A stretch of DNA of 64,000 nucleotides from Aquisalinus luteolus (GTDB lineage: Bacteria; Pseudomonadota; Alphaproteobacteria; Caulobacterales; Parvularculaceae). How positions within the stretch are numbered: the first letter of the stretch is position 1; each line of letters opens with the position of its first letter. Position numbers and translations under genes: made by a program. Shown piece after piece: positions 45,217 through 55,000 of the stretch. The DNA is taken from contig NZ_VCJR02000001.1 of NCBI RefSeq assembly GCF_009712425.2, positions 996,001 to 1,060,000 of the forward strand. The letters run 5' to 3'. Under the pieces are notes generated by a model that made no database searches, had not been told where the DNA came from, and saw only the letters and a list, made by a program, of their open reading frames with translations.

Positions 45217-46442
45217 TCAGCCCGGATGAACTCCGGGCGTCGATCTCCGAGAATCTCGGCGGCTTTCCAGGCGTCAGGGTTAATGTCGGCCAGCCAATCG
45301 CCATGTCGGTTGATGAGCTCCTGACCGGCACAAAGGCGCAGCTGGCGGTCAAGATCTTCGGTCCGGATACGGAGGTCCTGCTCGAAGGCTCGCAGGACTT
45401 GCAGTCCATTCTTCAGGAAATTCCTGGGGCGACCGACGTCCAGGCCGATCAGATCACCGGCGCGCCGCAGCTTGTGGTCTCGCTCAACCGTCCTGCGCTC
45501 GGCCGGTATGGACTGAGCGTGGAGGAGGCGCTCGATGCCTTGCGTTCCGGCGTCGGCGGGGCAGAGGCTGGTGCCGTTTTTGAGGGAGTGCGCCAGTTTC
45601 CCGTCATCGTGCGCTATGCCGAAGAGGACCGCAACACGCCCGCGGCCATCGGACGGATTATTCTGGAATCGTCCAGCGGCGCACGGGTTCCACTCGAAAG
45701 CGTGGCAAACATCAGGGAGATTGTCGGTCCACGTCAGATCACGCGCGAGAATGGTGAGCGATTCATCACCGTTCAGCTCAATGTGAGAGGACGCGATATT
45801 GGCAGCTATGTCGCTGATGCGCAGCAATCGGTCGCCAGCCAGCTCGACCTGCCGGCTGGTTATCGCGTCGAATGGGGCGGACAGTTCGAACTCCAGCAGG
45901 AAGCGAATGCGCGGTTCGCGGTCGTGATCCCGATCACGCTCGGTATCGTATTCCTGATCCTGCTATTGACGTTCGGGCGCATGAAATCGGCCATCCTGAT
46001 CCTGCTCAACATTCCGCTGGCGCTGACCGGCGGGGCGATGGCGCTCTGGATTGCAGGCCTGCCGATCTCGGTGCCTGCGACGGTCGGCTTTATTGCCCTG
46101 TTCGGTATCGCGCTCGGCAATGGCATGGTGCTGGTCAGTTTCATGGATGATTTTGCCAGGGAGGGCCGTGGTCGCGATGAACTTGCCGTCGAGGCGGCAG
46201 GCTTGCGGGCACGTCCTGTGCTGATGACCGCCCTTACGACGGCGCTCGGCCTTGCGCCGCTGCTCTTCGCAAGTGGTGTCGGTGCTGAAGTGCAGCGGCC
46301 ACTGGCCACGGTGGTCATGGGCGGGCTGGTCTCCTCGACCGTGCTAACTTTGCTGGTGCTACCCGCCCTTCACCGCTGGTTCGCACCAAAGCCCGACGCG
46401 CACCATTCCTTGTTGGAGGCCGAGCATGTTCATCCATCGTGA
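45192..46442 (+). pseudogene. Heavy-metal RND efflux pump (CzcA/CusA type), C-terminal fragment
   Basis: The frame is open from 45192 without a start (SEWRNGISPDELRASISENLGGFPGVRVNVGQPIAM) and continues from an internal ATG at 45303 as SVDELLTGTKAQLAVKIFGPD to the natural end. About 400 residues remain of a ~1050-residue pump, including helices such as VVIPITLGIVFLILLLTFG. The N-terminal 60 percent is missing at the joint with the CopG-like gene. Full CusA is encoded elsewhere (52079-55294). Confidence 0.82.
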
Positions 46443-46674
46443 ACTTCGCTTCGCGGTCATGTCCGTTTCTCTCGCAGCCCTGGCCGGCTGCGAGAGTCTC
46501 GACAACGTGATGGGGGCCCTTTCAAGTGAGCAGGCGGCCAAGGTGCAGGAGGAATGCGGCCTGATACCACCAAAGAGCCGCGTAAAAAACGCGGTACACG
46601 CGCGGCGACGCGCGTATCTCGAGTGCAAGCGCAAGGTGCTGGAAGAGGAGGCCGATCCTGAGCCACGCACATGA
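46426..46674 (+). CDS. Small lipoprotein-like protein of a metal-efflux cluster
   Basis: 82 residues. FAVMSVSLAALAGCESLDNVMG gives a lipobox (LAGC). The mature part is charged, with two more Cys (EECGL, ECKRK). It overlaps the end of the RND fragment and precedes a CDF remnant, so it is probably a conserved member of that czc-type operon. The function is unknown. Confidence 0.65.
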   Translation: MFIHRELRFAVMSVSLAALAGCESLDNVMGALSSEQAAKVQEECGLIPPKSRVKNAVHARRRAYLECKRKVLEEEADPEPRT

Positions 46675-47156
46675 TCATGACGATCTTGATCCCGCGAGCG
46701 ATGATCGTCGGGTCTCCATTGCCATCTGGTCAATAAGACTGTCATACGGATCACTGATCCGCCCGCCGTTGGTGGCTGGACGATCGTTATTCTTGGCGGT
46801 GTTGCGCTGGTCATTGCAGAGCTTACAGCCCTCCTGATCTATTCGGTGCAGAATGGGAGCGTGAATATCCGGGCGCTCCTCCTTCACAATCTGTCCGACG
46901 CACTCGCATCTGTAGCCGTGGTTGCGGGCGACGCGCTCATCCTCATCTATGACTGAATACTGTTCGATCCGTTCGTGACGATCGGTATCGCGGTAACATT
47001 CTCTGCCTGTCGTTCCGCGAAATCGGCGGGCCGATCCACATGTTGTGGCTAGCCAGTCCTCCGGACATTGACATCGGTACCGTCATTGAAGCGATGCGGA
47101 GCGGTGATGGTGTCGTGGATGTCCATCATTTGCATCTCCGGCAGATGCAGGAGCCC
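46658..47156 (+). pseudogene. Cation diffusion facilitator (CzcD type), decayed
   Basis: Pieces of a CDF transporter appear in shifting frames. The His-rich start is SHAHDHDDLDPASDDRRVSIAIW. A middle part is VNKTVIRITDPPAVGGWTIVILGG to LLLHNLSDALASVAVVAGDALILIYD, then a stop. A last part is LFDPFVTIGIAV, and in another frame ASPPDIDIGTVIEAMRSGDGVVDVHHLHLRQMQE. Segments are missing between them. No full product is possible. Confidence 0.72.
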
Positions 47157-47162
47157 CTTTTG

Positions 47163-47579
47163 TCAGCTATCTTCGAACAGTTTGTCGGTGAGTGCGCAAT
47201 CGGGTGTTTCAGCGCCGGTGCAACCAGCCATGATCTCGCCGAGCCGTCGATCCATCTGCTTCAGATCGGCGATGCGTTTACGGATATCGCCCCGATGTGC
47301 TTCTGCCAGCGCCCTGACCTCCGCGCAGCTCGGCCTGCCATCATTGATGCCAAGTAGCGAGCGTACATCTTCCACGGAGAAGCCGAGGCTGCGGGCTCGC
47401 AATATGAAACGCAGTCGTACCTGATCTTCATTCGAATACAGCCGGTGGCCACTTGCCGTGCGGGCTGGTTCGGGCAGCAATTCGATCCTTTCATAATAGC
47501 GGATCGTTTCAAGATTGCAGCCGAGCCGCCCGGCCAGTTCAGCCCGTTTGAGTGCTGCTCGCGGCGATGTGATGGCCAT
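47163..47579 (-). CDS. merR: MerR-family mercury-responsive regulator
   Basis: 138 residues. The winged helix (AELAGRLGCNLETIRYYERIELLPEPARTASGHRLYSNEDQVRLRFI) and dimer helix are followed by RPSCAEV and CTGAETPDCALTDKLF. These cysteines fit the three-Cys Hg(II) site of MerR. The frame extends to 47636, but that would take in the promoter. It diverges from merT across a MerR-type promoter. Confidence 0.88.
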   Translation of the reverse strand: MAITSPRAALKRAELAGRLGCNLETIRYYERIELLPEPARTASGHRLYSNEDQVRLRFILRARSLGFSVEDVRSLLGINDGRPSCAEVRALAEAHRGDIRKRIADLKQMDRRLGEIMAGCTGAETPDCALTDKLFEDS

Positions 47580-47593
47580 GATGAAATACCCAC

Positions 47594-47624
47594 TTGTGTC
47601 TGTACCAACTACAGAGCGTAACGT
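47594..47624 (+). promoter_or_regulatory. MerR-type promoter/operator for merTPA
   Basis: TTGTGT (47594-47599) and TAACGT (47619-47624) are separated by 19 bases, the long spacer of MerR-controlled promoters. Between them lies the dyad CTGTA-CCAAC-TACAG (47600-47614). MerR would twist this DNA to allow transcription when Hg(II) binds. Confidence 0.7.
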
Positions 47625-47659
47625 GATCATGATCAATAAAGCAATGGGAACAGCTGGTC

Positions 47660-48034
47660 ATGGCAGGTACGGAAAACAGCCCAGCAAATGAGCGTCGCTC
47701 AAGGTGGCTTGTTGCCGGTGGCATGCTGGGGGCATTCCTTGCATCATCCTGCTGCATCGTGCCGCTTGTGCTGATCAGTCTCGGTGTTTCCGGAGCGTGG
47801 ATTGGCCAGTTGACGGCGCTGGAACCCTACAAGCCCCTTTTTCTTCTGGTCGCGATCGGATTTCTCGCGGCTGGGTTCTGGGATGTCTATTTTCGAAAAA
47901 CCAGTGTCTGCGAGGATGGTAGCTATTGCGCCCGTTTGCAGTCGTCAGTCGTCAAGCAGGTCGCCCTGTGGAGCGGCGCGCTTGTCGTGCTGGCGGCCTT
48001 GACCATCGATGTATGGGCACCGTTATTTTACTAG
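47660..48034 (+). CDS. merT: Mercuric transport protein MerT
   Basis: 124 residues with three membrane helices. The first carries the Cys pair (LGAFLASSCCIVPLVL), and the loop between helices 2 and 3 carries SVCEDGSYCARL. These pass Hg(II) from MerP across the inner membrane to MerA. It is first in the mer operon, with merP 14 bases downstream. Confidence 0.92.
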   Translation: MAGTENSPANERRSRWLVAGGMLGAFLASSCCIVPLVLISLGVSGAWIGQLTALEPYKPLFLLVAIGFLAAGFWDVYFRKTSVCEDGSYCARLQSSVVKQVALWSGALVVLAALTIDVWAPLFY

Positions 48035-48048
48035 CCAGGGAGACAAGT

Positions 48049-48372
48049 ATGAAACGCACATGGATGATCGCCGGACTGGCAGGTCTGGCACTCGCGGGGG
48101 GGCTCGCAGTCGCCGGCGCGCAGAATGCTCCGGATGCCTCGGTGGAGGTCGAACAGGCGACAGCCCGTTTTACGATCGGAAACATGACCTGCGCGACATG
48201 TCCGATTGCTGTCAGGAAAGCGATGATGCGTGTCGAGGGCGTTAAATCTGTCGATATCGATTATGCGGCCAGGACCGCAGAAGTGGTTTACGATACGGCG
48301 GCGACAACGCCTGAGCTGATCGCTGCGGCTTCAACCGATGTAGGATACCCGGCAAGCGTTACGGACGGTTGA
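48049..48372 (+). CDS. merP: Periplasmic mercury-binding protein MerP
   Basis: 107 residues. A signal peptide (MIAGLAGLALAGGLAVAGAQ) is followed by a heavy-metal-associated domain with NMTCATCPIAVRKAM, the Cys-x-x-Cys site. It hands Hg(II) to MerT. GGGAG precedes the ATG. Confidence 0.92.
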   Translation: MKRTWMIAGLAGLALAGGLAVAGAQNAPDASVEVEQATARFTIGNMTCATCPIAVRKAMMRVEGVKSVDIDYAARTAEVVYDTAATTPELIAAASTDVGYPASVTDG

Positions 48373-48460
48373 ACACGCAGCATCTGGAATATCCTGATGA
48401 GGCACCTGCCAGTCGATGTTCGCATACATCGTCAGATTTTTACACAAGGCTTTCACTTTG

Positions 48461-48760
48461 ATGTCAAAATGGACTGACCGAAAACTGCTGATAACGGGTC
48501 TGGCCGGTACCGTCATTGCGACACCTTCTTGTTTTGCATCAATGAGCATGTGCCTCAGCCCCGGCCGGGTACCAAAAATGGACAGGCTGAACCTTGAAGC
48601 TGCCTGCGCCGAGTGCACTCGGCGGGGCATCCAGGTGAACACATCGATGCGTACGAGCGATCCCGCGGTCTTCGCCGCAGGCGAATGCGGCGACAGCGGC
48701 CTCAACCTGATCCCGGCCACGCCTCCGACATCGGGTCGATGGTGTGATTTTGAATACTTG
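48461..48760 (+). pseudogene. Remnants of a MerF-like transporter and a reductase between merP and merA
   Basis: One + strand frame holds two unrelated pieces. SKWTDRKLLITGLAGTVIATPSCF looks like the start of a small MerF-type mercury transporter. It is followed by LNLEAACAECTRRGIQVNTSMRTSDPAVFAAGECGDSGLNL, which resembles the FAD-binding C-terminal segment of a disulfide reductase. Both are fragments, so a deletion probably joined a merF start to a flavoprotein reductase segment. The whole frame (48416-48850) overlaps the merA start and is unlikely to matter. Confidence 0.5.
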
Positions 48761-48806
48761 ATCGAGGCCGCGTCGCCATGCCTGGTCACAAGCCAAGGAA
48801 GAAATA

Positions 48807-50258
48807 ATGAATCAAACCGTAAAGACAGGCGATTGCTGCTCCGTCAATAAAAACGGCGACGACAGCTATGACCTCATCGTCATAGGTGCTGGCTCGGCCG
48901 GGTTTTCGGCTTCGATTAGCGCGGCCGAGGCCGGCAGGCGCGTGGCCATGGTTGGGCATGGCACCATCGGCGGCACCTGCGTCAATGTCGGCTGCGTGCC
49001 GTCCAAGGCGATGATACGGGCCGGTGAAGCGGTGCATGCTGGTACAGCGGCGGCACGGTTTCCGGGCATTGAGCCCTGTGCGCAGAGCGTGGACTGGTCG
49101 GCGGTCGTCAAGGGCACGGCCGATCTGGTCGACGAGATGCGCCAGAAAAAATACATCGACCTGCTGCCTTCCTATGAGAATGTCACCTATATCGAGGAAG
49201 GTGCCGCACGCCTGATCGAAGGTGGGATTGAGGTCGGCGGGCGGATCATCGCTGCACCGAAGGTTCTGATCGCCACCGGCTCGCGCCCTTTCTTGCCGGA
49301 AATTGACGGGATCGAGACCGTGGAGGCGCTGGATTCCTGGGACCTTCTCAGCCTGCCCGATCAGCCCGAAAGCATCCTGGTACTGGGCGGCGGCTATATT
49401 GGCTGTGAACTGGCGCAGATGGCGTCGCGGCTGGGCGTCAAGGTTACACTGGTCACGCGTTCGCGCCTTCTGCCCGGCGTGGAACCGGAAGTGGCCAAGG
49501 CGTTGACCGACGCGTTGAAGGCTGAGGGGGTCGCGGTCGAGACCGGCCTGTCCTACCGATCGGTGAGACGGAGTGACGGCGGCGTCACGCTGACAATCGA
49601 ACGGGGTGGAAAGCCTGTGACCCTCTCCGCTCAGCGGCTTGTGGCCACCACAGGCCGGGTGGCCAATTCCGAAGACCTCGGCTTGCGCGAGTTCGGCATC
49701 GAGACCGATGCGCGTGGATCGATCAAGGTCGGAGCCGACATGGCCACAACGCGGCCTGGCGTCTGGGCAGCGGGTGATGTCACCGATCGCGACCAGTTCG
49801 TCTACATGGCCGCTTATGGGGCCAAGGTGGCGGCCAACAATGCGCTCGGGCTTCAGGATTTGCGCTATGACAATGGGGCCATGCCCTGGGTCGTGTTCAC
49901 CGATCCGCAGGTCGCCGGCGTCGGCCTTTCCGAGGTGCAGGCGAAGGCAGCCGGTCATGACGTCAAGGCCAGCGTGCTGACGCTGGACCACGTGGCACGC
50001 GCCGCCGCCGCCCGCGATACCCGCGGCGTCATCAAGCTGGTCGCGGATGCGAAGACCGACCGCCTCCTGGGCGGACAGATCGCGGCGCCCGAAGGGTCTG
50101 ATGCGATTCAGACGCTGGCTATGGCGTTGAAGTTCGGCATGACGAGCAAGGCGCTTGGCGAGACAATTTTTCCATACCTGACAACTGTTGAAGGGTTAAA
50201 ATTGGCGGCACAGACGTTCGACAAGGACGTGGCGAAGCTTTCATGCTGCGCAGGCTGA
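48807..50258 (+). CDS. merA: Mercuric reductase MerA
   Basis: 483 residues. FAD-binding LIVIGAGSAGFSASISAAEAG, redox-active GGTCVNVGCVPSKAMIRA, NAD(P)-binding ILVLGGGYIGCELAQ, VWAAGDVTD, and the C-terminal Cys pair LSCCAG needed to pass Hg(II) to the active site. There is no N-terminal MerP-like domain; the start has only GDCCSVNKNG. It reduces Hg(II) to volatile Hg(0) with NADPH. Confidence 0.95.
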   Translation: MNQTVKTGDCCSVNKNGDDSYDLIVIGAGSAGFSASISAAEAGRRVAMVGHGTIGGTCVNVGCVPSKAMIRAGEAVHAGTAAARFPGIEPCAQSVDWSAVVKGTADLVDEMRQKKYIDLLPSYENVTYIEEGAARLIEGGIEVGGRIIAAPKVLIATGSRPFLPEIDGIETVEALDSWDLLSLPDQPESILVLGGGYIGCELAQMASRLGVKVTLVTRSRLLPGVEPEVAKALTDALKAEGVAVETGLSYRSVRRSDGGVTLTIERGGKPVTLSAQRLVATTGRVANSEDLGLREFGIETDARGSIKVGADMATTRPGVWAAGDVTDRDQFVYMAAYGAKVAANNALGLQDLRYDNGAMPWVVFTDPQVAGVGLSEVQAKAAGHDVKASVLTLDHVARAAAARDTRGVIKLVADAKTDRLLGGQIAAPEGSDAIQTLAMALKFGMTSKALGETIFPYLTTVEGLKLAAQTFDKDVAKLSCCAG

Positions 50259-50318
50259 AACCAATTTTAACCGCAACGGGGCCTCGCCAGTCCAGCCAGA
50301 TCAGGAAACGTCCCAGCC

Positions 50319-50657
50319 ATGGATATTCGCGCGACGTTGTTGATCTATGCTGGCGCGGCAACCGCCGAAATTGCCGGTTGTTTTGCATTCTGGGCCTGGC
50401 TGCGGCTTGGAAAGTCCGCTTTCTGGCTGGTTCCGGGGATGATATCCCTTGTTGTATTCGCTTGGCTGCTGACACTGGTGGAAGCGTCTGCAGCCGGGCG
50501 CGCCTATGCCGCCTATGGTGGGGTTTACATAACTTCCTCGCTCATCTGGCTATGGACCATTGAGGGGATTCGTCCCGACCGCTGGGATCTGATAGGGGTT
50601 GTAACCTGTCTGATCGGGGCTGCGGTTATTCTTTTTGGTCCGCGCATGCCAGTTTGA
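50319..50657 (+). CDS. YnfA/UPF0060 family membrane protein
   Basis: 112 residues with four membrane helices: [62 protein letters not shown] and [19 protein letters not shown]. The family signature AAYGGVYI is present. Small transporters of this type often sit in metal-resistance clusters. It follows merA by 60 bases and may belong to the mer operon. Confidence 0.9.
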   Translation: MDIRATLLIYAGAATAEIAGCFAFWAWLRLGKSAFWLVPGMISLVVFAWLLTLVEASAAGRAYAAYGGVYITSSLIWLWTIEGIRPDRWDLIGVVTCLIGAAVILFGPRMPV

Positions 50658-50727
50658 CACTATGGCGAAACGGGTCTTTATCGTCTTCCCTTTAGCTCGA
50701 TCGGGGACAGTGCCGGAGTATGCCGCC

Positions 50728-51171
50728 TTACTGATCTGGAGGGTTGTGCGGATAGACTGTTTCTTGGTCCGGGCAGTCGCGGCCATTCGCGGGAATGCTG
50801 CAAATTTCCATGATGCGATGAGAACCGTCCCGGCCCCGTTTGACCTGGAAGATCACGTCATCGCCTTCAGAGAGGTCAGTCAGCTCAAGATCGCCCATTA
50901 AAGCGAAACTCATGGTCATCGCGCCCATGGCGATGCCTTCGAAGGGGCCATGGTCGATGGTGACCCGGCCGTCGTCGCGATCAAGGGATGTGATCCTGCC
51001 CGTGGCCCGTCCAGTATCGCCGGGCATAGCTTCATCTGCCTGTTCGAACGGTTCAGGCCTGGTCTGGTCTGCAGGGCCGGATGCTGGCGGCGTTCGGCTT
51101 TCGGGGTCACTGCAGGCTGTCAGGGAAGCGGAACCTAACAAGAAGGCGGTAATCAGAATTCTTTGAGTCAT
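50728..51171 (-). CDS. CusF-like copper-binding lipoprotein
   Basis: 147 residues. LLGSASLTACSDP gives a lipobox-like Cys. The C-terminal half is a CusF-type OB fold: ATGRITSLDRDDGRVTIDHGPFEGIAMGAMTMSFALMGDLELTDLSEGDDVIFQVK. The conserved His and the MTM motif would bind Cu(I)/Ag(I). AGGAAA precedes the ATG at 51171. It is last in the cus gene set. Confidence 0.82.
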   Translation of the reverse strand: MTQRILITAFLLGSASLTACSDPESRTPPASGPADQTRPEPFEQADEAMPGDTGRATGRITSLDRDDGRVTIDHGPFEGIAMGAMTMSFALMGDLELTDLSEGDDVIFQVKRGRDGSHRIMEICSIPANGRDCPDQETVYPHNPPDQ

Positions 51172-51271
51172 TGGGATTTCCTGGTGAACTAATCGGGAGA
51201 CGCAGGCATTCCGGCCGCGGAACGCGGCCGGAACCTGATTTACGAATTTTTTGCTTGAAACAGAGGACCGG

Positions 51272-51772
51272 CTAGTGATCGGTGTCGTCATGATCCTTGC
51301 CTGACATGCCGGACATGGATCCGTGTCCGCCCATGTTGCAGTCCATCATGCCTTTGCCTTTCATCATCGACATCATGGATAGTTTGAAAGCATCCGGATC
51401 GCCGCCGATCGGCATCATCATGGCGATATCATAATTGTCGCTGTCGTCCTGCTTGAGCATGAAATGGACGTTGTCGCCATTCTCGAATTTGTCGAGCGCA
51501 ACCATTCCGCCGACCTCGAAGTCCATTGTCATTTCACCCCAGCCGATCTTCTTGATCGGATCGTGTGAAATATTGACGGTTCGGGCATCCAGATCGACGC
51601 CGTTAATGACGCCAAAGCCGGGCGCCATGTCGCCGCAGCAGCTCATGCCGGACATGTCCATGTCTTTCATGCTGTCCATTTTCATGCCGGCCTCCTGGGC
51701 GAGCGCCGGACCAATCAGGGCCAGTCCGAGGATTGCGCCTGTGACTGCTGTCTTTCTGACGAGGGTTTTCAT
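51272..51772 (-). CDS. Periplasmic copper chaperone, CusF-like
   Basis: 166 residues. A signal peptide ending PALAQ is followed by a Met-rich start (MKMDSMKDMDMSGMSCC), a CusF-like domain (GVINGVDLDARTVNISHDPIKKIGWGEMTMDFEVG and FENGDNVHFMLKQDD) and a Met/His-rich tail ending DHDDTDH. Such proteins deliver Cu(I)/Ag(I) to CusB. It is downstream of cusA on the same strand. Confidence 0.86.
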   Translation of the reverse strand: MKTLVRKTAVTGAILGLALIGPALAQEAGMKMDSMKDMDMSGMSCCGDMAPGFGVINGVDLDARTVNISHDPIKKIGWGEMTMDFEVGGMVALDKFENGDNVHFMLKQDDSDNYDIAMMMPIGGDPDAFKLSMMSMMKGKGMMDCNMGGHGSMSGMSGKDHDDTDH

Positions 51773-51866
51773 CGTTTTCTTCCTTTTTGATTGTCAGGCG
51801 CGGCTTTCAACAGAGGCCCCCGATGCGCGCCGGGACGGGGGAATAGGGTGGATGGACACGGGACTA

Positions 51867-52082
51867 TTATTTCGACCTCAGATATTTGATGAGGGCAGCG
51901 ATCCCGAGCAGGAGGAGGAGCACAGCAAGCAGCATGAACACCGTGCCAAACAGGCCGCCACCCATCATGCCGCCGTCGATCATCATTCTGCCTGATGAGC
52001 GATCCTGCGCGGCCGCCGGCAGCATGGCGCTACTCAGAAGCAGTGGAAACAAAAGCGGAATTTTCAACAGGTGTCTCGTCAT
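51867..52082 (-). CDS. Small membrane protein of the cus operon
   Basis: 71 residues: a signal-like first segment (LLKIPLLFPLLLSSAMLPAAAQ), a Met/Gly patch (MMIDGGMMGGG) and one membrane helix (TVFMLLAVLLLLLGIAALIKYL). Its start overlaps the cusA stop by four bases (ATGA). The function is unknown; the Met patch and context suggest a link to copper. Confidence 0.7.
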   Translation of the reverse strand: MTRHLLKIPLLFPLLLSSAMLPAAAQDRSSGRMMIDGGMMGGGLFGTVFMLLAVLLLLLGIAALIKYLRSK

Positions 52083-55000
52083 GGTTTTTCTCCTTCGGGG
52101 GTGAATGAGCCGGCCCGGTTATCCGGTTCGGCCCGGGGTAAATCTGATGGAATCTGCAGCCCGACCCGGATGTAGTAGATGGCCGGGATCACGATCAGGG
52201 AGAGGATGAGGGTTGAGGCCATGCCGCCAAGCATGGGCAGGGCAATCCGGCGCATGACGTCCGATCCGAGGCCGTCGGTCAGGAAGATCGGGGCAAGACC
52301 TGCAAAAATGGTCGTGACCGTCATCAACTTCGGCCTGACGCGCATGGCCGCGCCCTTGCTAACAGCTGCGAAAAGCTGGCTCCTGTCAGACGGGTTCGCC
52401 TTGCGGACTTCCGCGTCGATATAGAGCAGCATCACGACGGCTGTCTCGACCGCGATGCCGCCCAGGGCGATGAAACCGACCGCGACGGCTACTGACAGAT
52501 TGTAGCCTGCCAACCAGACGGCCCACATTCCGCCGACCAGGCCGAATGGCAGGCTGGCCATGATGATCAGGGTCCGGTCGAGCCGACCGAAATGTAGCAT
52601 CAGCAGCAGGAAGATCAGTGCAATCGCAGCTGGAATGGCGATCTTCAGCCGCGCATTCGCTTCCTGCATCTGTTCATACTGTCCGGAGAACTCCACCGCA
52701 TATCCCGCAGGCAGGTCGACGGCGTTGGCAATCACCTGTCCGGCGTCTGCAACATAGCTGCCCATGTCCCGGTCCGCGATATCGACGAAAACCCAGCCAG
52801 TCAGCCTGGCATTTTCCGATCGGATCATTGGCGGGCCTTCCGTATAGGAAATGTCCGCCAGTTCGCTGAGAGGGATATGGGCGCCGGACGGGGCGGGCAC
52901 GAGTATCTCTTCCAGGTCTGTGGCGCTCTCACGAAATGGCCGATCATAGCGCAGGATGATGTCATAGCGTTCCCGGCCCTCGACAGACTGGGAGAGTGTC
53001 ATGCCGCCCAGGGCGGTTCGGATCACGGACTGGAAGGCTGCCATGTCGATATTCCGCCGGGCGAGTTCGCCCCTGTCCGGCGTGATCTCGAGATATTTGC
53101 CGCCCATGACCCTGTCGGCGAAGGCCGAGCGCGTTCCGGGTACGTCCGAAATGGCCGCTTCTATGTCCCGGGCAATGGTCTCAATCTCTGTCAGATCATC
53201 GCCCGTAACCTTGATGCCAATGGGCGTGCGCACTCCTGTTGAAACCATGTCCATGCGAATCTTGATCGGATAGCCCCATGAATTCACGAGGCCGGGCATT
53301 TGCAGCTTGGCATCGAGCTCATCGGTGATGTCCTCGACCGTCACACCTGGCCGCCAATCCTCCTTCGGTTTCAACTTGATCCAGGTCTCGATCATGGTGA
53401 GTGGCGCTGGATCGGTTGCGGTATCGGCGCGCCCGGCCTTGCCGAAGACACGATCGACTTCTGGCACGGTCTTGATGACGCGGTTTGTCTGGCCAAGAAT
53501 CTCCCGCATCTTGGTGGATGACACGCCGGGCAGGGTGGTCGGCATGTAGAGGAGCTCGCCTTCATAAAGGGCCGGCATGAATTCCGAGCCGATCCTCTGG
53601 ACCGGCACGATGACGGTGGCCGTCAGCGCGAGCGCTAGGGCGACCGTGATCCATTTGAACCTCAGGGCTAGATGGAGCAGCGGTTTGTAGGCCCAGACGA
53701 AGAAGGCGTTCAGGGGATTGGCTTCCTCGCGCCGGAACCGACCCCGCATCAGGTACAGCATCAGAACCGGGACAAGTGTCACCGACAGAATGGCCGCGAA
53801 GGCCATCGCATAGGTCTTGGTATAGGCAAGAGGACTGAAGAGCCTGAAGCTCTGACCGGTCAGGGCAAAGACGGGCAGGAAGGAGACCGTGATGATGAGG
53901 AGTGAAAAGAATATGCCGGAGCCGACTTCCTGAGCCGACTCGACCAGCGCCTGGCGGCGCACGCTCGGATCGGGTTTCGGTCCCAGATCCGCCAGTTTCC
54001 GGCTGGCATTCTCGACAAGCACAATCGAGGCGTCGACCATGGCGCCGATCGCGATGGCGATCCCGCCAAGTGACATGATGTTCGCTGTGACACCTTGCCA
54101 GGACATGATCAGGAACGCGCCGAGCACTCCGAGCGGCAAGGTGATGATGGCAACCAGAGACGACCTTACATGGAGGAGGAAGATCAGGATGACGAGCGCA
54201 ACCGCGATGCCTTCCTCGATCAGCTTGTCTTTCAGATAATCGACCGAACCCTCGATGAGTGGCGCGCGGTCATACACAGTGACAATCTCGACACCTTCCG
54301 GCAGGCCGCGCTGGAGACTATCAAGTTTCTCCTTCACACGTTCGATCACCGACAGCGCATTCTCGCCATCGCGCATCACCACGATGCCGGACACCGTTTC
54401 GCCTTCGCCATTGAGTTCGACAATGCCGCGCCGGAGGGCCGGGCCTTCGACAATCCGGGCGACATGGCTCAGCTGGACGGGGGTGCCATCCTCTGCCTTG
54501 ACCACGACCTGTTCGAGATCAAGCTTCTCATCGACATAGCCTGATGAGCGGATGACATATTCCGTTTCGCCCTGTTCGAGCACGCGGCCACCGACTTCGC
54601 TTGAGGCTGCGCGGACCGCGTCACGGATACGGGTGATCGACAGGTCGTAACTTCTCAGGCGATTGGGATCGAGGAGAACCTGGTATTCCCTGACAAAACC
54701 GCCGACCGAGGCGACTTCAGAGACCCCCTCCACACCGGCCAATTCGAGTTTCAGGAACCAGTCCTGGAGTGAACGCAGCTCGGCGAGATCGGTCTTGCCG
54801 GTTTTGTCGACCAAGGCATACTGATAGACCCAGCCAACGCCGGTCGCATCCGGTCCTATCTGCGGTACGGCGCCTTCCGGGAGTTCAGACCCCAGCCGGG
54901 ACAAGGCTTCGAGCACGCGCGAGCGGGCCCAGTAGAGGTCAACATCATCGTCAAATATGACATAGACAAAACTGGTGCCGAACATTGAGGAGCCGCGCAC

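Noticed and set aside
45147..45827. 226-codon open frame on the - strand
   Set aside because: Spans the CopG/RND joint and lies antisense to RND pump coding sequence.
48786..49991. 401-codon open frame on the - strand
   Set aside because: Antisense to merA, whose active-site motifs are clear.
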